DNA of 64,000 nt from a virus: positions 1-64,000 of IMG/VR virus record IMGVR_UViG_3300030385_002649; one strand, 5' to 3'. Under the pieces are notes generated by a model, which did not search any database, was not told the origin of the DNA, and saw nothing but the letters and a program-made list of their open reading frames with translations. The translations under genes were made by a program, and so were the position numbers. How positions within the stretch are numbered: position 1 is the first letter of the stretch; each line of letters starts with the position of its first letter. Positions 47,391 to 54,792 of the stretch are shown piece after piece.

Positions 47391-47641
47391 TGAAAATCCT
47401 AAAGTTTTACACCGAAACATGCGGCCCATGCCGCCTGATGGCTGCGATTGTACAAAAAGTATCAACCGAGTACGAGGTTGAGCTAGAATCAATTGATGCC
47501 AGTCAAGACGAGAGGGCCAGCCAGTACAAGATTACTGCTGTCCCAACTTTTGTTCTAGTTTCAGAAGAGGGCGAACTCGACCGAAAGACCGGGGTCGTTC
47601 CTTATCCACAGTTTAAGGATTGGGTAGATGAATATCGATAG
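47390..47641 (+). CDS. Thioredoxin-like protein
   Basis: An 83-aa thioredoxin fold with the active-site Cys11-Gly-Pro-Cys14 (FYTETCGPC) and the cis-Pro loop VPTF. It is short by about 20 residues, as in phage thioredoxins/glutaredoxins, lacking the first strand and helix. It would reduce disulfides, perhaps for a ribonucleotide reductase outside the window. ATG 47390 is coupled to the previous gene. Confidence 0.85.
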   Translation: MKILKFYTETCGPCRLMAAIVQKVSTEYEVELESIDASQDERASQYKITAVPTFVLVSEEGELDRKTGVVPYPQFKDWVDEYR

Positions 47642-47882
47642 CCTTATAAGTCACCTTTCTACAATTTTTTTAATAGCAGCGGTTCTGATCTTTGTGGTCG
47701 GAGCTTTCATCATCTATGAGGTTAAACAAGAGCCTATTAAGAAGCAAGCCAAGGAGGGCGGTGCCATGCTAGTTAGCAAGGTCAAGACGGTTCTGGAGTA
47801 CGCGAAGTTGACAGCCCTCTGTCTCCTGATGTATACCGTGCCTGTTGCGGTGTCGATTATTTGTCTCTACTTCAAACCGTAG
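47628..47882 (+). CDS. Membrane protein, 84 aa
   Basis: ATG 47628 inside the thioredoxin gene. Two hydrophobic segments (TIFLIAAVLIFVVGAFIIY, ALCLLMYTVPVAVSIICLY) with a basic loop between them. Confidence 0.65.
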   Translation: MNIDSLISHLSTIFLIAAVLIFVVGAFIIYEVKQEPIKKQAKEGGAMLVSKVKTVLEYAKLTALCLLMYTVPVAVSIICLYFKP

Positions 47883-47894
47883 GAGTTATTATGA

Positions 47895-48449
47895 GTGACT
47901 ATTATGATGATCGCTCAACTTATGACGGATGAGAAGGTTGAAACCAGGAACATCATCGACCCATATTGGTATTGGGATACTGAGGCTATTAAAGCTGATC
48001 TTGATACCAAGCGTCATCCTTTTGGAGTGTTGATTTCCAACCTTCAGAACGATTTTAACATTGCTACCGTTATCCGCAACTCTAACGCTTTCATGGCTAA
48101 AATGGTTTACTATTATGGTCGGAGGAAGTGGGATCGTCGCGGGGCGGTTGGCACTCATAACTATATCCATTATAAGCATGTGCCTGAGGGTTCTCTAGAC
48201 GAGATTAAGGGTTATGCCTTGGTTGGGATTGATAATCTTCCTGGTGCTGAGCCTATGGATGATTTCGTTTGGCCTGAGAATACTTTAATGTGTTTTGGTC
48301 AGGAACAATCAGGGTTACCTGATTGTATCTTAGAAAGATGCGAGAAACTAGTTTACATTCGTCAATTCGGGAGTGTGCGCAGCTTAAATGTGGGTTGTGC
48401 CTCTTCAGTGGCAATGTACGATTGGTGCAAGAAAAATGCCAGTGATTGA
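47895..48449 (+). CDS. SpoU/TrmH-type RNA 2'-O-methyltransferase
   Basis: Three SPOUT motifs are present: NDFNIATVIRNSNAF (motif 1, N..N..R), LMCFGQEQSGLP (motif 2, G-x-E) and RSLNVGCASSVAMYDW (motif 3, SLNV). Enzymes of this family methylate a ribose 2'-OH in tRNA or rRNA using SAM and act as knotted dimers. The start is uncertain: GTG 47895, ATG 47904 or ATG 47922. A 13-codon ORF starting at ATG 47891, with the best ribosome site (aggagtt), overlaps it and may couple translation. Confidence 0.85.
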   Translation: MTIMMIAQLMTDEKVETRNIIDPYWYWDTEAIKADLDTKRHPFGVLISNLQNDFNIATVIRNSNAFMAKMVYYYGRRKWDRRGAVGTHNYIHYKHVPEGSLDEIKGYALVGIDNLPGAEPMDDFVWPENTLMCFGQEQSGLPDCILERCEKLVYIRQFGSVRSLNVGCASSVAMYDWCKKNASD

Positions 48450-48624
48450 TCAGAGTTCTTTGGATGGCGCTGTAACGGATATTGAGGACTTGTTAGGGTG
48501 TGCGATAGGTAGTATGACCTTTTTCCAAGCTCTTGCAGTCTGTAAAAGGAACAACGAAGCTTTAGGGGTTTTGGAAAGTCATGGTATTTCTATTGAAGAA
48601 CTTACTGAGTACCTTAACCCTTAG
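48436..48624 (+). CDS. Small helical protein, 62 aa
   Basis: ATG 48436 inside the end of the methylase gene. Helical with acidic residues (DGAVTDIEDLLGCAIGSM). No family recognised. Confidence 0.6.
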   Translation: MPVIDQSSLDGAVTDIEDLLGCAIGSMTFFQALAVCKRNNEALGVLESHGISIEELTEYLNP

Positions 48625-48678
48625 GGTTCTTAGTCGTATATAACTTAAGCCCGAATGGGAAAGTAAGGCAAGCTACGA

Positions 48679-49023
48679 ATGAGCGAAGGCAAGGAAAATC
48701 CGGCTTCTCTGGAACCGGACGACGACAACGAGGACACGATCACCATTGACGAGTTCATTGAACTTTACGTTGAGTTTAGAGGTGTTCTGTTTGAAAAGGA
48801 AAAGAAGAAATACGGCAAAGGAATGTTGCTAACTTCTGTCCGAGAAGCGTCCTCTTTGTTCAAGCTGTGGTTTATCGACATGACGGATAGAGAAATGATC
48901 CATCGTTTGAAAGACTTAGATCCTTTCGGTGACGACGATAATGTCGACGATGACGATGACGATAATGACGACGACGACCAATCGGACCCCGATTGGTGGA
49001 AAAAAACACAAGGAGATAATTAA
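48679..49023 (+). CDS. Acidic protein with poly-Asp tail, 114 aa
   Basis: ATG 48679 after agtaaggca. A helical core (ITIDEFIELYVEFRGVLFEK) and a C-terminal run of Asp/Asn (DDDNVDDDDDDNDDDD) ending DWWKKTQGDN. The tail is like acidic DNA-mimic or chaperone tails. It abuts the GroES-like gene. Confidence 0.65.
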   Translation: MSEGKENPASLEPDDDNEDTITIDEFIELYVEFRGVLFEKEKKKYGKGMLLTSVREASSLFKLWFIDMTDREMIHRLKDLDPFGDDDNVDDDDDDNDDDDQSDPDWWKKTQGDN

Positions 49024-49317
49024 ATGTCCATTTTAAAAATGATGAATGAGCGTATTCTGCTAGAACTAGTGGATTACGATGATAGGGAGTCAACCACCCT
49101 CATTCTGCCAGAGGGAGCACACAAGACCCACCTTTATTTTAGGGTTCTGGCAGTTGGGCCTGGAATGGTGACTCACAACGGGCAACGGGTCGAACCGACC
49201 GTAAAGGAAGGCGACATGGTTATCATGGTTGGCGGTGGTACGCCCATCAGGATTGACAGGAAGGATTACCGTATTGCCACTGAGCGAGATTTCATTGCTG
49301 TAGTCCCTGAAAAATAG
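49024..49317 (+). CDS. GroES-like co-chaperonin
   Basis: A 97-aa protein with the Cpn10 order of elements: NERILLEL (first strand), an insertion resembling the mobile loop (TTLILPEGAHK), VLAVGPGMV, VKEGDMVIM and a final DYRIATERDFIAVV. Phage GroES homologues such as T4 gp31 and PhiEL-type proteins work with GroEL to fold capsid proteins. The mobile-loop Ile-Leu-Pro edge that contacts GroEL is visible. ATG 49024 directly follows the acidic gene. Confidence 0.8.
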   Translation: MSILKMMNERILLELVDYDDRESTTLILPEGAHKTHLYFRVLAVGPGMVTHNGQRVEPTVKEGDMVIMVGGGTPIRIDRKDYRIATERDFIAVVPEK

Positions 49318-49331
49318 GGGGTTCCCAAAAA

Positions 49332-49432
49332 TAATGCGTGAAACATAACCTCTTCAAATTCACTTTGCGAGCGGAATTCGACCCGGCCATTGCAGCTGGA
49401 GAGCAAATAGAAAGTTATGTTTCACGCATTAC
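49332..49432 (+). promoter_or_regulatory. 18-bp inverted repeat enclosing a start codon
   Basis: taatgcgtgaaacataac (49332-49349) pairs perfectly with gttatgtttcacgcatta (49415-49432) across a 65-base loop. The GTG start of the gene 49338-49733 sits inside the left arm, so folding would hide it from ribosomes. The arm begins 15 bases after the GroES stop. Confidence 0.7.
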
Positions 49433-49733
49433 ACGCAGCCTTAGTTTCGACCAGGCTGATCTAGAAGACATTTACACAATCCCAATCAAGGGGCAAGAAA
49501 ATTTAGCGTTATCTTACGTTAAACTTCTCGTTCGTGATTATGGTGTTGGCCAAGTGGGTGTCGATATTGTGAACGGCTGGATGTATAGGTTATTCGTCGG
49601 TTCACTTAAATCCAGTCTGAACGTTAAAATTCAGGCTGTAGTTGCTCATCCCCTAGTGTACGTTGCTACCGGTGCACTCATAGAATGGGATTGGGAGCAC
49701 AACAAGCCTATAATTTACGAACTCGAACTTTAA
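49338..49733 (+). CDS. Hypothetical protein, 131 aa
   Basis: GTG 49338 (an ATG at 49334 reads only four codons). Alpha/beta protein with a hydrophobic C-terminal half. The start codon lies in a long hairpin arm, which may limit its translation. It carries a GGCCAAGTGG variant. Confidence 0.6.
   Translation: MKHNLFKFTLRAEFDPAIAAGEQIESYVSRITRSLSFDQADLEDIYTIPIKGQENLALSYVKLLVRDYGVGQVGVDIVNGWMYRLFVGSLKSSLNVKIQAVVAHPLVYVATGALIEWDWEHNKPIIYELEL
49548..49557 (+). other. Polar motif variant GGCCAAGTGG
   Basis: One base from the consensus, read as Gly-Gln-Val-Gly inside the gene 49338-49733. Confidence 0.65.
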
Positions 49734-49756
49734 CCCTTTTTTAGAAAGGTGTCATT

Positions 49757-49852
49757 ATGATCACCATCCAAAAGAGTAAGAAAATCGAACTCCCGAGCGA
49801 AGATTGTCAGATCGAATCGTTTAGCCGAGCAGACGGTTTAATGGATGACTGA
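49757..49852 (+). CDS. Small protein, 31 aa
   Basis: ATG 49757 after gaaaggtg. A short acidic-basic peptide (MITIQKSKKIELPSEDC...). It overlaps the next gene by 8 bases, like its neighbours. Confidence 0.45.
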   Translation: MITIQKSKKIELPSEDCQIESFSRADGLMDD

Positions 49853-50042
49853 TCATAAGTTCTTCCTTGATAGGTTCTTTTGTCGCTGCTCCCACACAAT
49901 AAGCAGTCACGGCTTGGACCTTGAACGAGGGTGGGATCAGAGAACTAATTGTAGAAAGTGCAACTGTGGTGAGTCTCTTCGATGGTTCTCAAGAAGAATT
50001 GCCTCTAGAAATAGCGCTGGCTTAGAAAAGGCTTTGAAATAA
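49845..50042 (+). CDS. CxCxH-type Cys-rich protein, 65 aa
   Basis: ATG 49845. FFCRCSHTISSHGLDL and later CRKCNCGESLRWF give the pattern C-x-C-x-H ... C-x2-C-x-C and an aromatic end. The same pattern recurs at 50042, 58886 and 63346. It is likely a small zinc-binding family. Basic C-terminus. Confidence 0.6.
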   Translation: MTDHKFFLDRFFCRCSHTISSHGLDLERGWDQRTNCRKCNCGESLRWFSRRIASRNSAGLEKALK

Positions 50043-50209
50043 TGCCAGTGCGAGAAGTGAGTAGCGCGGAGACATGTAGGTGTTCTCACACTTTCTACGA
50101 TCATGATTGGTTGACAAGGTCAATATGGAAATGCACCTTGTGTAATTGTACGGATCATGGCCCATGGCTTTCACATTTCTTGCACCATGTATTGCACTAC
50201 AAATTTTAG
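50042..50209 (+). CDS. CxCxH-type Cys-rich protein, 55 aa
   Basis: ATG 50042 in a TAATG overlap with its paralogue. TCRCSHTFYDHDWL and CTLCNCTDHG repeat the same cysteine pattern. Likely a tandem duplicate. Confidence 0.6.
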   Translation: MPVREVSSAETCRCSHTFYDHDWLTRSIWKCTLCNCTDHGPWLSHFLHHVLHYKF

Positions 50210-50240
50210 TTCGCGATTACTAATTTTTCAACAAGTATTT

Positions 50241-50246
50241 TATAAT
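50241..50246 (+). promoter_or_regulatory. Candidate -10 box (TATAAT)
   Basis: A perfect TATAAT at 50241 lies in an AT-rich gap just before the ribosome site aaaggaggtg of the next gene. No good -35 box is seen, so the call is tentative. Confidence 0.3.
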
Positions 50247-50264
50247 CTCAAAAGGAGGTGCCAA

Positions 50265-51680
50265 ATGGGAACTGGCGAACGTTTAATGGACGCCCGCTGC
50301 CGATTGGTGACGAGACTGCCATGGTATGGAACGATGGCACAACAATTCACCTGGGTATCCGACCCAAGCGTGAAGACGATGGGCGTGTCGATTGTCCAAG
50401 GTGGCAGGGTCATTTGCTATTACGCACCTGACTTCTGCGACTCGCTGACAATCATGGAAATGGCTGCCGTCGTCCGGCACGAGATCGAGCACATTGTCCG
50501 GCTCCATATTCTCCGTGTTGGAAGTCGAAAGCACAAAATGTGGAACATCGCGGGTGACATGGTCATCAACGGTAAGAAATCCAACCCCCAAATTCCCGAG
50601 CTACCAGGCGGGAAGTTCGAGGGCACCTACTATCCCGAAGAATGGGATTGGGGGATGACGACCGAAGAAGTCTACCACAAGCTCGACAACATTAAGGTCA
50701 TCGCCCACATTAAGGGTGGTTGTCCAAAATGCGGAAAGGGAGAACGTCCCCAGCCCGAGCCAAGTGGGGGCGATCAAGAGGGCAATCAAGAACCCAAAAA
50801 TGGCGATGAGAAGCAAGATGGGTCCGAAGGCGGCGACGAGCCAGGCGAAAATGCCGAAAATGGTGAATCCGGCGATGGTGGTCCTGGTGGCGGATGCGGT
50901 ACCCAAGGCCCTCCAGAGGATTGCCCAAGCTGTGGTGAACAGGCAGGTGGCAGTGGCGAAAGTCGCACTGAGATTTGGGGCAACCCGAACGGAACCGAGG
51001 TCATCGAGATCGAAATTGGCGACGGAATGGATAACCACGACCCCTGGCGTCAATCGACGGCATCAGAGGAAGAGGCCCGCCAACGCGTCAAGGAAATGTG
51101 TCGGAGAGCCAGCCAAACCGCTGGGGCAACTCCTGGCCACATGATTGACGCCATCTCCGCCCTTGATGATCCAGTCATTAGCTGGCGATACGAGCTAAAG
51201 CAAGTCTTCGGTCGCGTCCTAGGTGGGCGTCGTAGGACTTGGGCACGTGTCAACCGACGAGACCCTCGCTTCGGCACAAAGGGTAAGTCGAGCCACGCTA
51301 GGACACCGATCACCCTCGCGGTCGATACTTCAGGATCCATGTGCAAGAAACGACTAGAACAAGCTTTCGGCGAAATCGAAGGGGCCGCCCAGAAAACGAA
51401 GACGACTCTGGTGCAATTTGATCACGGCTACCAGTGCCACTCTCGCTACCGCAAGGGTGATTGGGCTAGGATCGAGATTAAGGGCCGTGGCGGCACGTCA
51501 TTCGTCAAGGCTTTTCAGGCTATGGAGACGCAACGATTGGTCGGGAAACTCAACATTATCATCACTGATGGTGAAGCTCCCTGGCCTCCGGAACCAGACT
51601 GGCCCATCCTCTGGGTCATTCTCAACTCGAAAGACAGGATCAAGCCACCGTTTGGTCGCGTGATTTACATCGACAAGTAA
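50265..51680 (+). CDS. Metallopeptidase-like and VWA-domain protein (DUF2201 type)
   Basis: ATG 50265 after the very strong site aaaggaggtg. Residues about 60-85 contain RHEIEHI, the HExxH zinc motif of the DUF2201/metallopeptidase-like domain. A long Gly/Glu/Pro-rich linker (about residues 155-250) follows, and the C-terminus is a VWA domain with VDTSGSM as its MIDAS metal site and a later TDGEAP. This is the usual VWA partner of a MoxR AAA+ ATPase, here at 44364. The pair is known from phages and bacteria but its substrate is not. AGCCAAGTGG lies in the linker. Confidence 0.82.
   Translation: MGTGERLMDARCRLVTRLPWYGTMAQQFTWVSDPSVKTMGVSIVQGGRVICYYAPDFCDSLTIMEMAAVVRHEIEHIVRLHILRVGSRKHKMWNIAGDMVINGKKSNPQIPELPGGKFEGTYYPEEWDWGMTTEEVYHKLDNIKVIAHIKGGCPKCGKGERPQPEPSGGDQEGNQEPKNGDEKQDGSEGGDEPGENAENGESGDGGPGGGCGTQGPPEDCPSCGEQAGGSGESRTEIWGNPNGTEVIEIEIGDGMDNHDPWRQSTASEEEARQRVKEMCRRASQTAGATPGHMIDAISALDDPVISWRYELKQVFGRVLGGRRRTWARVNRRDPRFGTKGKSSHARTPITLAVDTSGSMCKKRLEQAFGEIEGAAQKTKTTLVQFDHGYQCHSRYRKGDWARIEIKGRGGTSFVKAFQAMETQRLVGKLNIIITDGEAPWPPEPDWPILWVILNSKDRIKPPFGRVIYIDK
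50758..50767 (+). other. Polar motif AGCCAAGTGG, copy 11
   Basis: Exact copy in the frame reading Glu-Pro-Ser-Gly-Gly, in the linker of the VWA-protein gene. Confidence 0.8.
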
Positions 51681-51681
51681 T

Positions 51682-52197
51682 ATGGATACCATCACTGTCA
51701 TAAGCTCCCTCGGTTATGCCGAGGGAGCGCACCCTGCCGTGTTGATCTGGAATTATCTTGGTCATGAAAAACTGTCTGCCAAAAAATATGTTGATGACCT
51801 AGCCAACGTTTTCGTTTCTTTCGCCAAAACTCAGCATGCCACAACCGTATGTTGTAAAGAATCAAAGCCCAGGAAAGGGGCTAAATTTTGTGACAGTTGT
51901 GGCAGAGCGATTGAAGATCCCCTAGATCAAGCTTACATTTTGAAAAATGCAATAGCTAATTATCTTGAAGATCTTCATGGACTCACGAACGATTCAATCA
52001 GCGGTGACCTTTATGAGTTTCTTCAGAGTAACGACTGGAACTTTCACGGTAGTGTTACTGGAACTGGCAAGCTGATCACTGTGGACAACTTCGACAATTA
52101 CATCTTCCAAAACTCTGAAGTTTTCGGCGATGAAACGGAGAGCTGGCATGAGTCAATCGAAGAACGATTTCCGATACTGCAACGCCAACCTTGGTAA
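51682..52197 (+). CDS. Zinc-ribbon-containing protein, 171 aa
   Basis: ATG 51682, two bases after the VWA gene. A segment VCCKESKPRKGAKFCDSCGR in the middle has four Cys in zinc-ribbon spacing; the rest is alpha/beta. Its first codons contain a strong hairpin (51704-51728) that could end the upstream transcript. Confidence 0.65.
   Translation: MDTITVISSLGYAEGAHPAVLIWNYLGHEKLSAKKYVDDLANVFVSFAKTQHATTVCCKESKPRKGAKFCDSCGRAIEDPLDQAYILKNAIANYLEDLHGLTNDSISGDLYEFLQSNDWNFHGSVTGTGKLITVDNFDNYIFQNSEVFGDETESWHESIEERFPILQRQPW
51704..51728 (+). terminator. Hairpin at the start of a gene
   Basis: gctccctcgg / ccgagggagc with a 5-base loop, 24 bases after the stop at 51680 and inside the next gene. Confidence 0.5.
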
Positions 52198-52259
52198 ACA
52201 ACGAAAATTCATACTTACCAAAGCCCGCACCGTGTCGGTTAAATGAAAGGTGATCAATA

Positions 52260-52457
52260 ATGTACGTTCCGATTAAGATTTACGATGACACTCTAATTGG
52301 GTGTAGAATTCAACATAAGAGTCTTTCCGATAACTATGGTTTTCTGCGTGGTAAGATAACAATGGTTAGCCCTGACATGGGAACTATTCTGGTAGAATTG
52401 AATGACAATTCGCTGAGACGATTTGGTATTGGCGAAGTTAAAATCGTCTCAGCGTGA
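52260..52457 (+). CDS. Small beta-barrel-like protein, 65 aa
   Basis: ATG 52260 after aaggtgatc. Repeated short strands (ITMVSPDMGTILVELNDN), consistent with an SH3-like fold. Its last codons contain an inverted repeat. Confidence 0.6.
   Translation: MYVPIKIYDDTLIGCRIQHKSLSDNYGFLRGKITMVSPDMGTILVELNDNSLRRFGIGEVKIVSA
52411..52454 (+). terminator. 14-bp inverted repeat at the 3' end of a gene
   Basis: cgctgagacgattt (52411-52424) and aaatcgtctcagcg (52441-52454) around a 16-base loop, ending at the last sense codon. No T-tract follows. Confidence 0.6.
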
Positions 52458-52460
52458 AGT

Positions 52461-52694
52461 ATGAACGAAAATTCCAACTTTCCTGAGAGGTACTGGTATT
52501 CTAAACTGCCCTCTATCTCTAAAAGGTTGGAGTACCTGTTAAGTTTTCAAGCTCCTGTGGTTGGTACCGTTGATGAGCTTACAGAGTATTACTGCTTGGT
52601 CGATGAAGTCTATTTTAATTATCCTAACTTGTTTGCAACGATAATCAAATGGGAAACTGGTATTCTAGAATTCCCGAGCTTAAACGAAAGCTAG
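52461..52694 (+). CDS. Small protein, tandem paralogue 1, 77 aa
   Basis: ATG 52461. YWYSKLPSISKRLEYLLSFQ ... EYYCLVDEVYFNYPNLFATI aligns with the protein at 52649 (WYSRIPELKRKLD ... YWDCIDNIGDYYPSLM). So these are neighbouring duplicates. Function unknown. Confidence 0.6.
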   Translation: MNENSNFPERYWYSKLPSISKRLEYLLSFQAPVVGTVDELTEYYCLVDEVYFNYPNLFATIIKWETGILEFPSLNES

Positions 52695-52840
52695 ACACGG
52701 CTAAGGATAGATTCAAGGCCAATTTGTCGAAGGGACCATGCTCGCCAAGAGAATATTGGGATTGCATCGACAACATTGGAGATTATTATCCTAGCTTAAT
52801 GCCAATGGTGGATGAATGGTCCAAATTGAGGTTAAGATAA
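52649..52840 (+). CDS. Small protein, tandem paralogue 2, 63 aa
   Basis: ATG 52649, inside the end of its paralogue. Shares WYS-x-x-P-x-x-x-R/K-L and Y-x-x-V/C-x-D-x-x-x-x-Y-P. Basic at the C-terminus, and it overlaps the next gene by 25 bases. Confidence 0.6.
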   Translation: MGNWYSRIPELKRKLDTAKDRFKANLSKGPCSPREYWDCIDNIGDYYPSLMPMVDEWSKLRLR

Positions 52841-53100
52841 CGCAAGAGCACATCGACGATGGCTACGCAGGTAGTTGCGTTCGTTGTCCAATTGCTTTAT
52901 GTCTTATTGAAATGGGTTTTAACAACGTTTATGTGAGCGATAAGGTCATCAAAATAGACAATGAGGGTGGGGAGTCAATTCTCCACAAGGTCCCTAGGGC
53001 TGCTGATTTGTTCATTTATGATTTCGATCACTGTAATGAAGTTGAACCTTTTGTTTTTGAAATTTCTGATTTCCAGGTCCACCAAGGAGGACTAACATGA
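52816..53100 (+). CDS. Hypothetical protein, 94 aa
   Basis: ATG 52816. CVRCPIALCLIEMGFNNVYV has two spaced Cys and a hydrophobic run. The C-terminal half has FEISDFQVHQGGL. It ends in an ATGA overlap. No family recognised. Confidence 0.6.
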   Translation: MVQIEVKITQEHIDDGYAGSCVRCPIALCLIEMGFNNVYVSDKVIKIDNEGGESILHKVPRAADLFIYDFDHCNEVEPFVFEISDFQVHQGGLT

Positions 53101-53699
53101 ATGCTAACGCATTGTTTAAGAAGGCTGCGAAGGCTACCGCGTCGGTGAAGAAGGATGCAACCCCTGAGTTTCAGGATGCGTCGCTTGAAGCTGCTATCAA
53201 CTTGTTCCTAGAGGGCAAGAAGATGGAGAAAACCGCGAAGGCGCAAATCAAGATGGCTGAGGTCACCTTGCTTCCTCGTGCTACCGAGGCGCGCTATGAG
53301 ACATGCCGGAATGAAGGGGAGTATTTCTCTTCGATTAAGGCGTGTGTTGGGGATTTGAAGGTCACGGTGTCCTTCCCTAACAAGTATTCGAAGATTCCGA
53401 CTGATCGGGAGGATGATCTTCGGGGGATTTTCGCTGATCGTTATGATGCGTTGTTTGAGGAGAAGACGATTGCGTCTCTTTCTCCGATGGCGATGAAGGA
53501 TGAGGAATTTATCCAGACGGTTATCGATGCAATTGGGGCTGATAAGTTCGCTTTGTATTTCAAGGTTGAACAATTCATCGCTCCTAAGAGTGAGTATCAC
53601 GAAGCGCGAGCTAAGGATGAAGACCTTAGTGAGCTTCATCAACAAGCCTATGAGGCTGGTCTGATCAATCCGGTCAAAGCCAGCGTCAAGGCCGGTTAA
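53097..53699 (+). CDS. Hypothetical protein, 200 aa
   Basis: ATG 53097 overlaps the previous stop and follows aaggagg. Helical (FLEGKKMEKTAKAQIKMAEV) with central strands. Its composition (Lys/Ala-rich) and layout suggest an abundant soluble protein. No family recognised. Confidence 0.65.
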   Translation: MNANALFKKAAKATASVKKDATPEFQDASLEAAINLFLEGKKMEKTAKAQIKMAEVTLLPRATEARYETCRNEGEYFSSIKACVGDLKVTVSFPNKYSKIPTDREDDLRGIFADRYDALFEEKTIASLSPMAMKDEEFIQTVIDAIGADKFALYFKVEQFIAPKSEYHEARAKDEDLSELHQQAYEAGLINPVKASVKAG

Positions 53700-53728
53700 G
53701 TTTTTCAACTGTAAATTGGAGGGTTAAA

Positions 53729-54091
53729 ATGGACCTTATGCAAGTCGTCCCCGCTATTCGGGGCTTGGTGGAAGAAGAAGGATTCAAGTGCGAGTACGAG
53801 AACAAGGATTACGCGATCATCATCGCTAGCCTTGGGGACAAGCACTTCGAGTTCAATGTCGATACGGAGAAGCGAAACAACGCGGAGGAACGAGTCCTCC
53901 TTTTTGTTGGCGCGATGAACCGTCAATGGAACGAAGAGGATGAGCAGGAGAACCCGGTAAAGGAAATCTGCCGGGTTGACATTCACGACCCTGACTCCTT
54001 GGACAAGGTTCGCGTCCTCCTGCAAGGGATCCGGGACGAGCCTGAGAGCGTAGAAAGCGCTACGGCGACTGCTGAGCCAGCGGCTGAGTAA
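53729..54091 (+). CDS. Hypothetical protein with acidic Ala-rich tail, 120 aa
   Basis: ATG 53729 after ttggagg. Alpha/beta core (YAIIIASLGDKHFEFNVDTE) and a disordered Glu/Ala/Ser/Thr C-terminus. A strong hairpin follows. Confidence 0.65.
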   Translation: MDLMQVVPAIRGLVEEEGFKCEYENKDYAIIIASLGDKHFEFNVDTEKRNNAEERVLLFVGAMNRQWNEEDEQENPVKEICRVDIHDPDSLDKVRVLLQGIRDEPESVESATATAEPAAE

Positions 54092-54123
54092 TCGCCACCT
54101 GCCGACGTAAGTTGGCGAATTTT

Positions 54124-54163
54124 GAGAGAGGTCCCAGGAATGAGTTTTCCTGGGACCTCTCTC
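54124..54163 (+). terminator. Strong stem-loop terminator
   Basis: A 17-bp perfect stem gagagaggtcccaggaa / ttcctgggacctctctc with a 6-base loop, in the gap before the gene at 54192. No T-tract follows. Confidence 0.75.
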
Positions 54164-54191
54164 ATTGACAATAACTCCAAAGGAGACGATT

Positions 54192-54746
54192 ATGGCTGAA
54201 AAAGTTTTGTGGGGAAATTTGAGTTACGATGTTCCTCTTAAAAATCGCGCGGCTTACAGCAAGTTGCGAGCCTTGTTCAAGCGCAAGGCTGTGATGCAAA
54301 CAGCGTCATCCTACCTCTTCCCATGGGGTATGGCAAAAATCATCGAAGACGGAATCAAGAAGATCAACACTGACTCTGACGGATTCCCCCTTCAAGCGGA
54401 CCGCCTAGTGCGATACCGCCTCTTCAAGTTCGACGAGGAAGTCTCCGGCGAAGAACTGAGGAACAGCGCCGAGAGCGCTCTAAGTATGACGATGGCCAAC
54501 GCCAAGGAGCAAGTTAACAAGCTTGTTAACTCCCTCAAAAACGAGGACCTTGACGCCCCGGTGGACACCATTAAAAGTGCCAAAGTGGCGTGCCGTCGTG
54601 CGATCAACAAGCTGCGGGACGCTCGTGCCCTTGCTCTCTTGTTCAACATGACTGGTGATATGAACGCTGGTTTCCTCGCTTACGAGGCTTACATTATGGC
54701 GAAGCGCGGTGAAGTTGACACCATCGCGAAAAGTCTGGCAATTTAA
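54192..54746 (+). CDS. Hypothetical protein, 184 aa
   Basis: ATG 54192 after aaaggagac. Mostly helical, basic (AAYSKLRALFKRKAVMQTAS) with a later Ala/Leu-rich helix. The gene is flanked by terminators on both sides, so it is probably a separate transcript. Function unknown. Confidence 0.7.
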   Translation: MAEKVLWGNLSYDVPLKNRAAYSKLRALFKRKAVMQTASSYLFPWGMAKIIEDGIKKINTDSDGFPLQADRLVRYRLFKFDEEVSGEELRNSAESALSMTMANAKEQVNKLVNSLKNEDLDAPVDTIKSAKVACRRAINKLRDARALALLFNMTGDMNAGFLAYEAYIMAKRGEVDTIAKSLAI

Positions 54747-54748
54747 CC

Positions 54749-54772
54749 GATGGGGCCTTTCGGGGCCCCATC
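54749..54772 (+). terminator. Stem-loop terminator
   Basis: A 9-bp perfect stem gatggggcc / ggccccatc with loop tttcgg, 2 bases after the stop at 54746. Confidence 0.75.
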
Positions 54773-54792
54773 TTCAACATAAAGGGAAAATT

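Noticed and set aside
52499-52514. Fifth copy of the pseudoknot element (taaactgccc)
   Set aside because: Only the 3' part matches; there is no upstream GGG or stem 1, and it is coding.
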